From contig CAWGJF010000003.1 of assembly GCA_963822905.1 (NCBI GenBank), positions 124,001-188,000 on the forward strand: a stretch of DNA of 64,000 nt. Direction: 5' to 3'. The translations under genes were made by a program, and so were the position numbers. This DNA is from CAWGJF01 sp963822905 (GTDB lineage Bacteria > Bacteroidota > Ignavibacteria > Ignavibacteriales > Ignavibacteriaceae). This document shows, one piece after another, positions 35,683 through 45,043 of the stretch (position 1 is its first letter; every line of letters begins with the position of its first letter). A model generated the notes under the pieces. It did not search any database, was not told where the DNA came from, and worked only from the letters and a program-made list of their open reading frames with translations.

Positions 35683-37081
35683 TTACCTTAGCAAGATCAT
35701 CTTTTTTGTCTGAACAAAACCTGCTGACTTAATTCTGTAGAAGTAAACTCCGCTTGGAAATTTTGCCGCATCAAAAACAACCTCGTATGAACCCGGGTTT
35801 TTATTTTCGTTAACGAGTTCAGATATTTCCTTTCCGAGAACGTTGTAAATTTTTATCGAAACATTTCCCGCAACAGGAACCTGGTATTTTATGGTTGTAG
35901 TTGGATTGAATGGATTTGGGAAATTTTGTTTGAGAGAAAATTCTTGAACTGTCAATGGTGAATTCGGTTCATCAACTCCAACGGTTACATCATATTTCAA
36001 TTGCAATGATGGATCAGCCCAGAGGTTGGAAACTTTTCTCATAAGTGAATAAGCTGGGTTATCTAAAGTAAGTGCCTCTCCAATTGATGAAATAGAGGGA
36101 TTAAAAAGTCGTTGTGCCCAGTACACTTGAATATTAGCAGTAGTTGGCCACCAAGTTAAATCGACAAGCACATTCCCGCCAAGTGAACCTGCTTCCTGAT
36201 CTACAATCATTTCTCTTGTAAGGTTTGTATTTGTATCAATAATTGATCCCTGGTACCAGGGAAATATTGTTATAAAATATTTGGAATAATTGGTAAATCC
36301 ATTTATATCATTCAGATTAAAGTAATCCTGGGAGATAAAAGAAGAATCCGAACTAAAACCTTCAAACCATACAAATGAAGCTCCTCTTTCATTTATTGCC
36401 GAGTATATTGAATCTGTGTTACCGTAATAAACTGAAGAGTCATCATCAGTTATTATATAAGTCCTTGTGTAAGGAGGCAGGTAATCTTCCGAAAGCCCAA
36501 TCGCAATATCAATAAAATGTATGGAAGAGTACTGGCAAAGAAAAAGATTGTTATTCATCCAGTCGTAAATTGTTTGGTCGGATTCGTAATTGATAACCTT
36601 TTCAAAATAGTTTTTGATTTCGATTGTATCTATTGCCGGGATTCTGCCGACATAAAAATCTGTTGAGTCAAAATCGTTTCCGTAAATGCTCTGGCCATAG
36701 TAGTAATCTGTATAAAAAGTATCTACCGCGATATAAGTTCCGAAATTAGGAACAGCTTTTACATTCCCAACTAAAAGAAAAAACTTTGGTTTCGGTTCTC
36801 TCCAGAAAGTACCTGCATAACTAATAAAGTTTCTGATGTTGTCCTCTCTTGTTGCTGCAGAGTCAAACTCGGCATAAATCTGTGTCGTATCTACAATTAG
36901 TGTTTGAAAACCTCTAACTGTTTCTTTGTGAGTTTTAAAATCCTGGCAGGCGTTTATAAACTCAGGCACAGTAATAATTATATAATCATACTGATTTGTT
37001 GTATCTCTGAGGTTGGTTTGTGCATTAAGAGGAGCGAGGTAAAAGAAGTGAAACTAACAGAAGAAAAAATTGATTTTTCAT
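35683..37081 (-). pseudogene. gingipain-fold (C25-like) T9SS protein lacking catalytic His and Cys, frameshifted in its signal peptide
   Basis: The ATG at 37081 has AAGGGT upstream and starts MKNQFFLLLVS. The frame then shifts by one base near 37040-37055 and continues FYLAPLNAQTNLRDTTNQYDYIIITVPEFINACQDF. The C25 fold is clear: NIRNFISYAGTFWREPKPKFFLLVGNVKAVPNFG, then DFYVGRIPA, then ITDDDSSVYYG. Where active enzymes have GHG, this one reads ASFVWFEGFSSDSSF; where they have the catalytic Cys (AC/TC-x-x-G), it reads YFITIFPWYQGSIID. The later SIGEALTLDNPA and WADPSLQLKY blocks are normal. The T9SS domain ends TKKMILLR. Apart from the frameshift, it would be an exported binding protein and not a protease. 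Confidence 0.75.
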
Positions 37082-37258
37082 CTTGCTACCCTTGTAATTA
37101 TGATTTTATGTAATACTGATATTACAGTAAAATTAGATCAATAATTCTTTTTGTTTGTTTTGAAGCAAGATTCGCATACAACTTCGTTTTCAAGGACGGA
37201 ATTTTCAAGGCAACTTTTGGTACACTTTAAACAGCAGGCAAGTATTGTCGTGTAAGTA

Positions 37259-39562
37259 TTAAAAGAAACTTAACTGATCACTCTTAACAATTGTGTCGAA
37301 TGATTCGCCAAGAAGTGCTAACACTGAATCTGCGATTGGTTTTAATTGCTTATCGATGTAATGATCATAGTCGACATCATCGTGTTTTAACTCAATTGGA
37401 ATGGGTCCCCGTTTTGTAATTACATAATAAACTGTTCCACCGGCATCATTCAACAATCTTGCAGCTTTTACATGCTGCGGAACATTTTTAGTATAATCGT
37501 CAACATCTTTTCTTAGGCGTTTTTTGTAAACTAGTTTGTCATCAAATTCACCGGAAGTTACTCTTTTTACTTTTTCTCTCAGCCATTCTGTTACATCTTC
37601 TTCATTAAAAACTTTTTGATAAAGTTCAACCTGGAATTCTTTTGCAAGTCTTGTCCAGTCAGAACGGACAAACTCCATCCCGACAAATTCTATTTCTTCT
37701 TTACCATCTTCAACAAGAAGTCCGGCATATCTTTTCTTTGCACCGCTTTCCGATCCACGCATCGGAGTAATTATAAACTTCCTGTAATATTTCTCGAATT
37801 CAATTTCTAAGTAAGATTTCAATCCCAATTCTTTTTTAATTTTATCTTTCCAGAATTTATTAAGCGAGACAGCGATTTCGTTTCCGTATTTTACTGCTTC
37901 TTTGCCTTCGCCATCTCTGAGTTTTACAAAAAGCGAATCTGTATCGCCATAAACGACTTCATAGTTTTGTTTTTCAAGAAAATCTTTACTGCCGAGTAAG
38001 AGTTTGTGTCCGGTTCCGGTAATTGCAGTCGGTAAATGAGGATGATAAAACCTGCAACCGTAAGAACCCATTACCCCGTAAAAACTGTTCATTAAAATTT
38101 TGATTGCCTGTGAAAGCTGTTTGTCTTTTTTCTTTACAGCTTCCGCTCGTTGTTTCATCAACTGTTCAATGAACTCTGGAAGAATGTGATGTGTAGAAGA
38201 AAATTTATAGTTGTTCAAAGTTGTGATTGTGTCTTTATCAGAAAGCAATCTTGAATAAGGATCGATTTTAAATGTCTGGATAATTGACGGATACAAACTT
38301 TTAAAATCAAGAACGACAACATCATCATAAATTCCCGGAACAGGATCAAGAACATATCCGCCTGCTGAATGTTCGGTCTCTTCAATATCACTTTTATTTG
38401 GAGCAACAAATCCGGATCTGTGAAGCCTTGGTAAAAAGAAGTGATCAAAAGCAGCTGTCATCATTCCAAGTCCATCCATCAGCATTCCGGAAATTTGCGA
38501 ACGGCGAATGTAGAGATCAATCAGCTTTGATTTCTGAAATATTTGCGTAACAAGTTCAGCATCTTTCAAATTATATTCGGCAAGCTTGTCCTTCTCTTCT
38601 TTAAACATCCTTTCAATTTCTTCAACTTTATCTTTTTCTGCATCGATTGCCTTACCTTCGCCGAGCAGTTCCTGCGCAACTGAATCGAGCTTGTAATCTT
38701 CAAAAGTAAAAAATGAAGTTCGCAATGCATGCGGTCCGTCGATTACAACTCTTCCTGTTACAGAAGCAAAATATCCCCTGGGTTTCCTGTTGCGAAGGCT
38801 TACTCTTCCGTTTGCACGTGCAATATCAAAATTCAGATAAAATTCTTTGCATTTATTTTCGAGAAACATCAGGTCAAAACCGATTACATGCCAGCCGATG
38901 ATTATATCAGGATCAACCTCATTAAACCATTTAAAAAATGAGAGCAAAAGATCTTTTTCATTTTGGAAAGTAGAAATGTAATCTGGAAGTTTTGTTTTAT
39001 CTTCATCAAACAAGAAAACTTTTTTTATTTCCTCATCTTTGAAGGTGAAATGAACAGCAATTGAATAAAGCATTCCGTTTTTAGCACCGGTTTCAATATC
39101 GATTGAAGCAATTTTAAGATCGGGAGTAAACTCACAAGCTTCCATTTTAGGATTGATAAAAGTTGTTATGCTGTTATTAATTTTTGATTTTCCCGAAATA
39201 CTCACTTGTGCGTTGATGAAGCGTTCCATCAAGTAACGTCTCCCGGGATCGAGATCAGATTCATACGTCATTAATCCTGAGGTATGTAATTCCTCTGCAG
39301 CTTTTCTCAAATCAGATTCAGTGTTGAAATAAACTGCGTCCACATCTTCACTTGAAAAGTTTTTAAGCTCAACTTCTTTTCTCTGGAAAGGAATTTTAAG
39401 GTCAGCAACCTGGTCTTCTCTCCTGATAAAAAAAACAGGATTGTTTATTATCCGGATTTCAACGGGTTTTGATTCTTCAGAAACTCCAAAGAATTTAAGC
39501 ATGTTTCTGCCACGCGCATCCTGCCATTCACCGGTTAATATAAATACTTTTTTGTCCTTCAT
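37259..39562 (-). CDS. polB: family B DNA polymerase (DNA polymerase II type)
   Basis: The 767-residue protein has the family B order: N-terminal domain; 3'-5' exonuclease with SIDIETG (153-159), later WHVIGFDLMFLENKCKE and YNLKDAELV; then the polymerase domain with DFKSLYPSIIQTF (around 417), KILMNSFYGVMGS and the catalytic YGDTDSLFVK (around 537). All key acidic residues are present, so polymerase and proofreading should both work. The C-terminus contains YDHYIDKQLKPIADSVL, normal for Pol II. Pol II acts in repair and restart at damaged DNA. It stands alone on the minus strand. Confidence 0.93.
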   Translation of the reverse strand: MKDKKVFILTGEWQDARGRNMLKFFGVSEESKPVEIRIINNPVFFIRREDQVADLKIPFQRKEVELKNFSSEDVDAVYFNTESDLRKAAEELHTSGLMTYESDLDPGRRYLMERFINAQVSISGKSKINNSITTFINPKMEACEFTPDLKIASIDIETGAKNGMLYSIAVHFTFKDEEIKKVFLFDEDKTKLPDYISTFQNEKDLLLSFFKWFNEVDPDIIIGWHVIGFDLMFLENKCKEFYLNFDIARANGRVSLRNRKPRGYFASVTGRVVIDGPHALRTSFFTFEDYKLDSVAQELLGEGKAIDAEKDKVEEIERMFKEEKDKLAEYNLKDAELVTQIFQKSKLIDLYIRRSQISGMLMDGLGMMTAAFDHFFLPRLHRSGFVAPNKSDIEETEHSAGGYVLDPVPGIYDDVVVLDFKSLYPSIIQTFKIDPYSRLLSDKDTITTLNNYKFSSTHHILPEFIEQLMKQRAEAVKKKDKQLSQAIKILMNSFYGVMGSYGCRFYHPHLPTAITGTGHKLLLGSKDFLEKQNYEVVYGDTDSLFVKLRDGEGKEAVKYGNEIAVSLNKFWKDKIKKELGLKSYLEIEFEKYYRKFIITPMRGSESGAKKRYAGLLVEDGKEEIEFVGMEFVRSDWTRLAKEFQVELYQKVFNEEDVTEWLREKVKRVTSGEFDDKLVYKKRLRKDVDDYTKNVPQHVKAARLLNDAGGTVYYVITKRGPIPIELKHDDVDYDHYIDKQLKPIADSVLALLGESFDTIVKSDQLSFF

Positions 39563-39679
39563 TGGAATGTTTGTTAATTCAACATTGAATAAATGGTAAA
39601 ATTTAACTGAAAAGTCAAAGGAATTAGTTGGAAAGGTGAGTTACAGAAAATGCGGAATTATGGAATTAGATGGATTTCT

Positions 39680-39748
39680 TTACAATCCCAAAACTATCAT
39701 CACTGCTAAAATTGCTGCTACAAAGATAAATTGACTTATTATTTTCAT
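39680..39748 (-). CDS. possible 22-residue membrane peptide
   Basis: An ATG frame encodes MKIISQFIFVAAILAVMIVLGL and stop: one basic residue then a complete hydrophobic helix. There is no Shine-Dalgarno and no recognised family. It lies between polB and the YjbR-like gene. The composition resembles small membrane peptides, but the length is short enough for chance. Confidence 0.25.
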   Translation of the reverse strand: MKIISQFIFVAAILAVMIVLGL

Positions 39749-39842
39749 TGTGATATTAATAATTTATTTTTTAACTGATTAAAAATTCCAGTAAATATTT
39801 GCCTATAACAATAGAACAAGTGTTCTAATAAATTAAAGTGTG

Positions 39843-40196
39843 ATGAACGTCGAAGAAGTCAGAAGTTTTTGTCTTGGTTTAAAAGGTACAGAAGAAGATT
39901 ATCCTTTCGGGGAAGATACACTTGTATTTAAAGTTGTTGGGAAAATATTTGCTTTGGTATCTCTGGACAGCATCCCACCGCAGATAAACCTGAAATGTGA
40001 TCCTGAAAAAGCAATTGAACTAAGAGAAAAATATGAAGCGATAATTCCCGGTTACCATATGAACAAAAAGCACTGGAATACTGTTATTTTGGATGGATCA
40101 GTAAAGACAAAAGAAATACAAGAGTGGATAATGCATTCTTATGATCTTGTTGTAACCGGTTTAAGCAAATCAGCGCAGAAAAAACTGGTAAAATAG
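39843..40196 (+). CDS. MmcQ/YjbR family protein
   Basis: The ATG at 39843 directly follows a GTG; either could start, and MNVEEVRSFCLGLKGTEEDYPFGEDTLVFKV is the usual beginning of the family. The full-length 117-residue CyaY-like double-wing fold is recognisable by ALVSLDSIPPQINLKCDPEKAIELREKYEAIIPGYHMNKKHWNTV and the ending MHSYDLVVTGLSKSAQKKL. Members are small, single-domain proteins proposed to bind DNA; their physiological role is not established. The gene stands alone, downstream of the divergent polB. Confidence 0.88.
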   Translation: MNVEEVRSFCLGLKGTEEDYPFGEDTLVFKVVGKIFALVSLDSIPPQINLKCDPEKAIELREKYEAIIPGYHMNKKHWNTVILDGSVKTKEIQEWIMHSYDLVVTGLSKSAQKKLVK

Positions 40197-40338
40197 AAAC
40201 ATAATTATTAGTAATCGAAGAATATTGTATAACTAATAAAACTTAAATTATTTTTTTAAAAGAGATTGATTATATTTAATCCCGGTTCACTGAGAATAAT
40301 TAATTCGTCCTTTTAAACAATAATAAATGGAGGCTCAT

Positions 40339-40698
40339 ATGAAAAAAATATTGCTCATCTCTTTTCTTCTCATATTCGGTCTGGCTTTTGCAGCTTCTGC
40401 CCAGACAAAAGTAGAAAGCGGTACCTGGTCTGCAAGCACAACCACACCGGGTTATACTCTTGCTGAAAATAAAGGTGACAGAAGTGTTACACTTACCGTT
40501 AACTTCCTTGATCCGTTTGAAAACAAACCGGATGTAACGTTAGCTGTTACCCTGCTTGATGCAACATCTGATAAAAATGTTCGCTATAAAGTGGAAGCTC
40601 TTTCTGTTTCCCGTGACGCTATGACTATTAAGATTTCTACCTGGGCTGATACAAAAATTCTAGGTATCCAGGGTTACTGGATGGCACACGGCGAATAA
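40339..40698 (+). CDS. secreted H-type lectin-like domain protein
   Basis: The ATG at 40339 is chosen because GGAGG sits just upstream, inside a longer possible frame starting at 40327. The signal peptide is MKKILLISFLLIFGLAFAASAQ. The mature 98 residues match the H-type lectin (PF09458) pattern: VTLTVNFLDPFENKPDVTLAVTLLDATSDKNVRYKVEALSVSRDAMTIKISTWADTKILGIQGYWMAHG. H-type lectins bind N-acetylgalactosamine-like sugars in eukaryotes. No sorting domain is present, so it probably stays periplasmic or leaves by another route. It is monocistronic, with its own terminator. Confidence 0.75.
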   Translation: MKKILLISFLLIFGLAFAASAQTKVESGTWSASTTTPGYTLAENKGDRSVTLTVNFLDPFENKPDVTLAVTLLDATSDKNVRYKVEALSVSRDAMTIKISTWADTKILGIQGYWMAHGE

Positions 40699-40716
40699 AT
40701 AATAATTTACTTTATG

Positions 40717-40755
40717 AAAGGCTGTTTTGCGAATAGCTTAACAGCCTTTTCTTAT
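40717..40755 (+). terminator. intrinsic terminator of the lectin-like gene
   Basis: AAAGGCTGTT (40717-40726) pairs with AACAGCCTTT (40740-40749), followed by TTCTTATTTT. Confidence 0.85.
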
Positions 40756-40808
40756 TTTAAATTATAACAATTAGTTGATCATCTAAGATTTTTTAATATA
40801 AAATTTAA

Positions 40809-41771
40809 ATGTTTTTAGAAATAACAGTTCTTCTAATCGGTGGATCCATTGCACTGTTTGCCGGGGCAGATTTTTTAATCCGTGGAAGTTCATCTCTTGC
40901 ATTAAGATTTGGCATATCTCCACTAGTGGTTGGATTGACAATAGTTGCATTTGCAACAAGTAGTCCTGAGCTTTTAGTTTCGATTAATGCAGCATTGAAT
41001 AACAATACCGGGATAACACTCGGGAATGTCATTGGTTCAAATATTTGTAACATCGGACTAATACTTGGGATTTCTGCAATCATTACTCCACTCACAGTTC
41101 AACTTCAAATAGTAAGACGCGAAATTCCAATTATGATATTTGCAACAATTTTATTATTTGTTTTCCTTATCGGGGGAAGTGTCAGCCGTGTTGAAGGACT
41201 GATAATGTTATCAGGAATGTTTGCTTATATATTATTTAGCTACAAATCTGCATTACACTCAAAAGATGAGAAGACAAAAGAAGTGTTTCATAAAGAAGTA
41301 AATAAAAAACAAACAAAGTTGTGGCTTTCAATTATATTAATGATTATGGGACTTGCATTGCTTGCAGGTGGTTCTGAATTATTCGTTAGCGGATCGGTTA
41401 AGTTTGCAAAAACACTTGGTGTTAATGATGTTGTTATTGGTTTAACTTTGGTTGCATTCGGTACAAGCATTCCGGAATTAATTACTTCAATAGTTGCATC
41501 ATTAAAAAAACAGAATGACATTGCCTTCGGTAACATAATCGGTTCCTGCATATTTAACATTTTAAGTATTATAGGAATTTCTTCACTCATAGTTCCACTA
41601 CATTCAATTGATATAAAAATAGTTGACCTTCTTGTAATGTTGGGATTTTCAATTTTAATTCTCCCTCTTAGCAGAACCGGGTTTGTTATTAAAAGATGGG
41701 AAGGAATGTTATTGTTTTCTATTTACCTGTTTTATACGGTTTTTGTTGTAATTATTCCATCTCTTCCCTGA
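40809..41771 (+). CDS. CaCA family sodium/calcium exchanger (YrbG-like)
   Basis: This 320-residue membrane protein has two inverted halves, each with the alpha repeat that lines the ion path: VGLTIVAFATSSPELLVSINAALNN with GNVIGSNICNIGLILG in the first half, and IGLTLVAFGTSIPELITSIVASLKK with GNIIGSCIFNILSIIG in the second. Both repeats keep the Glu of SPEL/IPEL needed for ion binding. About ten membrane helices are visible, with a charged loop (SKDEKTKEVFHKEVNKKQT) between the halves. It should export Ca2+ in exchange for Na+ across the inner membrane. No Shine-Dalgarno is evident before the ATG. Confidence 0.92.
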   Translation: MFLEITVLLIGGSIALFAGADFLIRGSSSLALRFGISPLVVGLTIVAFATSSPELLVSINAALNNNTGITLGNVIGSNICNIGLILGISAIITPLTVQLQIVRREIPIMIFATILLFVFLIGGSVSRVEGLIMLSGMFAYILFSYKSALHSKDEKTKEVFHKEVNKKQTKLWLSIILMIMGLALLAGGSELFVSGSVKFAKTLGVNDVVIGLTLVAFGTSIPELITSIVASLKKQNDIAFGNIIGSCIFNILSIIGISSLIVPLHSIDIKIVDLLVMLGFSILILPLSRTGFVIKRWEGMLLFSIYLFYTVFVVIIPSLP

Positions 41772-41870
41772 TATTTCCTTTGAAATATTAGTGAGATTAA
41801 ATATTTTATATCCGGCAATAAATCTTATTTGGAAATAACAGAGTATTGATTTTCAGAGAGCAGAGAAGTG

Positions 41871-42710
41871 ATGAAAAAACTACTAACCCTTCTTATTTTT
41901 TTCAGCCTGATTTTTTTATTCCATGGTTGTGAAACTAACCCGCCGAACGCACCGGTATTTATTGGCTCTGGCCACATTCAATTAAAAATAAAAGTGGAAC
42001 AGACTCCTAAAATCAGCTTGGCTAATAAAGTAGTTATGTTGGAAGATTTTGCCAACGTTAGCTGTATACCGTGTGTTGCTTCTAATAAAGTTATTGAAGC
42101 AGTTGCAAATTCATACGGACCTTCAAAATTGGCAGTTGTTAAATTTCCGACAAACTTTCCATCACCAGTCGATCCATTTTATCTTGCAAACAAAGAAGTT
42201 TGTGATTATAAAATGAGCTCCGGTTTTTATAATATTATTGTTGCTCCGACTACTATAGTGGATGGTACTTCAAGATTGTATTCCTTATCAGATTCTACAG
42301 CTTTAAAAACTGTTGTTGATCAGCAATTAGCTTTAACACCAAGATTCAGTTTAAGTGTTGTGGACAGTATGAGTGGTGGAAGTTATTTTATTTCAGTAAC
42401 AATTGGAGTGGCAGATACAAATGGAATAAGCACAAGTGACCTTGTCCTTTATTCCGCGGTTACAGAAACTGATATTGAATTTAGTTCTCCTCCGGGTTCA
42501 AATGGCGAGACAAAGTTTTTTGATGTATTGAGATTTTTAATGCCGGATAAATTAGGCAAATCACTTTCGTCTATAATAGCTGCCGGAGAAGAAACAGTTC
42601 TGTATGAAGATGCATTCGGTTCAGAATGGAATGCTGAAAAAATTCATACTGTTTGTTATATACAGAATGTTGTCACAAAAGAAATATACCAGGCTGCAAA
42701 GGGATTTTAA
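41871..42710 (+). CDS. Omp28/thioredoxin-like lipoprotein with CxxC motif
   Basis: MKKLLTLLIFFSLIFLFHGCETNPP is a lipoprotein signal (lipobox LFHGC). After a short linker it reads KVVMLEDFANVSCIPCVASNKVIEAVANSYGPSKLAVVKF, a thioredoxin-like first strand, CxxC and helix; APTTIVDGTSRLY then provides the cis-Pro region (VAPTT). The beta-rich C-terminal half (SVTIGVADTNGISTSDLVLYSAVTETDIEF) matches that of Omp28-like proteins. It lacks a sorting domain and should be lipid-anchored. It is the first gene of a plus-strand run of CxxC proteins continuing to 48450, so it may be the cell-bound partner of the exported ones. Confidence 0.8.
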   Translation: MKKLLTLLIFFSLIFLFHGCETNPPNAPVFIGSGHIQLKIKVEQTPKISLANKVVMLEDFANVSCIPCVASNKVIEAVANSYGPSKLAVVKFPTNFPSPVDPFYLANKEVCDYKMSSGFYNIIVAPTTIVDGTSRLYSLSDSTALKTVVDQQLALTPRFSLSVVDSMSGGSYFISVTIGVADTNGISTSDLVLYSAVTETDIEFSSPPGSNGETKFFDVLRFLMPDKLGKSLSSIIAAGEETVLYEDAFGSEWNAEKIHTVCYIQNVVTKEIYQAAKGF

Positions 42711-42797
42711 TTTAGTTCTTAATAGCTCGTTTAAAAGATTTTTATTTATCGGGGAAAATAAATCCCTGGTTTTTATCAATAACTTAAGGGGAATAAC

Positions 42798-44883
42798 ATG
42801 AAACATTGCTTACTGCTTCTTGTTCTTTTACTTTCTCCCTCTATCCTGATGTCACAATCATATTTCAATGTTGATTTCAGCGGATGCATTTCCACCATCA
42901 GGCTGGACAATTGATGCCCACACAACAAACTGGGCTGCTAATGCTTCAAATCATTCTGGCGGAACAGCACCTGAAGCCATGTTCAATTACTCTCCGACAT
43001 TTACAGGTGATTCGAGATTAATTAGTCCTGCAATTAATACAACAGGGCAAACTAGTATTACAACAGAATTCAAACACAACCTCGATCATTATGGCGGACC
43101 ATATACAATTGGAGTTGCTACAAGATCAGGCGGCGGCAGCTGGAATGTTGTATGGTCTATAGTAAATCCAACGGGATCAATTCCTGCAACAACTGAAATT
43201 GTTACAATTAATAACAGCGATGTTGGCGCCTCTGATTTTCAAATTTGCTGGTATTTCTCCGGCTATTCATACAATTTAAATTACTGGTACCTGGATGATC
43301 TTAAACTTTTTGTACCATTAGCACACGATGTTATGGTTAAAGATATTTTGGTTGACGCAACTTATCCTCCAAACGCTAATTTTACTCCTTCCGCGAAGTT
43401 AAAAAACTTCGGGTTGAATACTGAAACATTTGATGCAACCTGTGAATTAGTACTTGGCGGCAGTACAGTTTATACACAAAACTGTTCCCCGGTTACATTA
43501 ACTCCGGGAGAAGAACAGGATGTAACTTTCCCGGGTTACGTTTTAAGTGCGGCGAATGATCTTTATGAAATTACTGTAACAACAAATCTTTCCGGAGATA
43601 TGGATCCGTCAAATGATGTAATGACCGATTGGTTTAACACATATACTACTGAAAGAAATATGGTAGTATTGGAAATTGGAACCGGAACCTGGTGTCAGTA
43701 TTGCCCTGGATCCCAAATGGGTGCTGATGAATTAATTTCAAATGGTCATCCAGTCGTTGTTATTGAAAATCATAATGGTGATACTTTTACTAATACTTAT
43801 TCTGATGCAAGGAATAATTATTATGGAATAACCGGGTATCCCACCGCAATATTTGATGGAGTTGAATATTTTGTTGGTGGAGATCATACACAGAGTATGT
43901 ACCAATACTACTTACCAATATTCCAGGCCAGGGATGCTATTATGTCGGCATTTTCAGTTGAAATTTTTGGTGATCATTCAAACCTTGATTACAATGTTCT
44001 TGTCAGAATCAACAAACTTGCAACCATTCCTCCAAACTGGAATAATCTAGTTGTTCATTTGGCTCTTACGGAAACAAATATCCCGTTTAGCTGGCAGGGG
44101 CAAACAGAAGTTGATTATTGTCAGAGACTTTTTGTGCCTGACGAAAATGGAACTGCAGTTGATTTTATAAACAATTCAACCATTGATGTTCCTTTGCAGT
44201 TCAGTATGAATGCAGGCTGGGTTTATGATAATTGTGAGCTGGGAGTTTTCATCCAGAACTTAGACACAAAAGAAATTCTCCAGGGTTCAAAGATTAAACT
44301 TTCAAACCTTGCCCCTCTTCCTGTTGAACTAACTTCATTCACTGCTGAAACAAATTCAAACGGCGTTTTGTTGAAATGGACTACTGCTTCAGAAATAAAT
44401 AATCTTGGTTTTGAAGTTGAAAGATCAGATGATGGAGTAAATTTCAGAAGAGTTGGTTTTGTTCAGGGATCCGGAACAACAACAGAAACGAAATCATATT
44501 CTTATTCGGATAATTTTGATTATCATAGTATTACAACCTGCAATTATAGACTTAAACAAGTTGATTATGATGGATCATTTTCCTTTAGTGATATTATTAA
44601 TATTGATTTCGACATTCCTAACCAGTTTATTCTTCAGCAGAATTATCCAAATCCATTCAACCCTGTTACAACAATTAAATATGCTGTGCCTTCTGAATCT
44701 CCTGTAATGATTAAGGTTTATGATTTAACAGGAAGTGAAGTTGCGACTCTTGTTAACGAAGTTCAACAGCCCGGTACCTATGATTTGAAATTTGATGCAA
44801 CAAAGCTTGCTTCAGGAATTTATATCTACAGGATGACAGCGGGCAATTATACTTCAGTTAAAAAAATGACCATACTTAAATAA
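42798..44883 (+). pseudogene. Omp28-like CxxC protein with jelly-roll domain and T9SS domain, one frameshift
   Basis: The true start is the ATG at 42798 with AAGGGGAA upstream (MKHCLLLLVLLLSPSILMSQSYFNVDFS). One extra G in GCGGATG (about 42882) breaks the frame; without it the text reads FSDAFPPSGWTIDAHTTNW, the start of a choice-of-anchor jelly-roll that runs to about residue 160. A CARDB-like domain follows (HDVMVKDILVDATYPPNANFTPSAKLKNFG), then the thioredoxin-like part with LEIGTGTWCQYCPGSQMGADELI and GITGYPTAIFDG, the LPVELTSFTAETNSNGVLLKW linker and a T9SS domain ending VKKMTILK. The intact protein would be about 694 residues and sits second in the CxxC gene run. Confidence 0.8.
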
Positions 44884-44894
44884 ATGAATATTAG

Positions 44895-44930
44895 AATGCG
44901 GATATTAACGAAATATCCGCATTTTTAATT
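44895..44930 (+). terminator. intrinsic terminator
   Basis: AATGCGGATATT (44895-44906) pairs with AATATCCGCATT (44912-44923), followed by TTTAATTTT. Confidence 0.9.
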
Positions 44931-45043
44931 TTGATGCTATTCATTTTTTAGTTGAGCAACCCGAATTAATTCCTTATATTTTTTACTAATAATTAATGTA
45001 AATAACAAATACTATTCAAAAAATATTTAGAGAGAGGTAAAAA

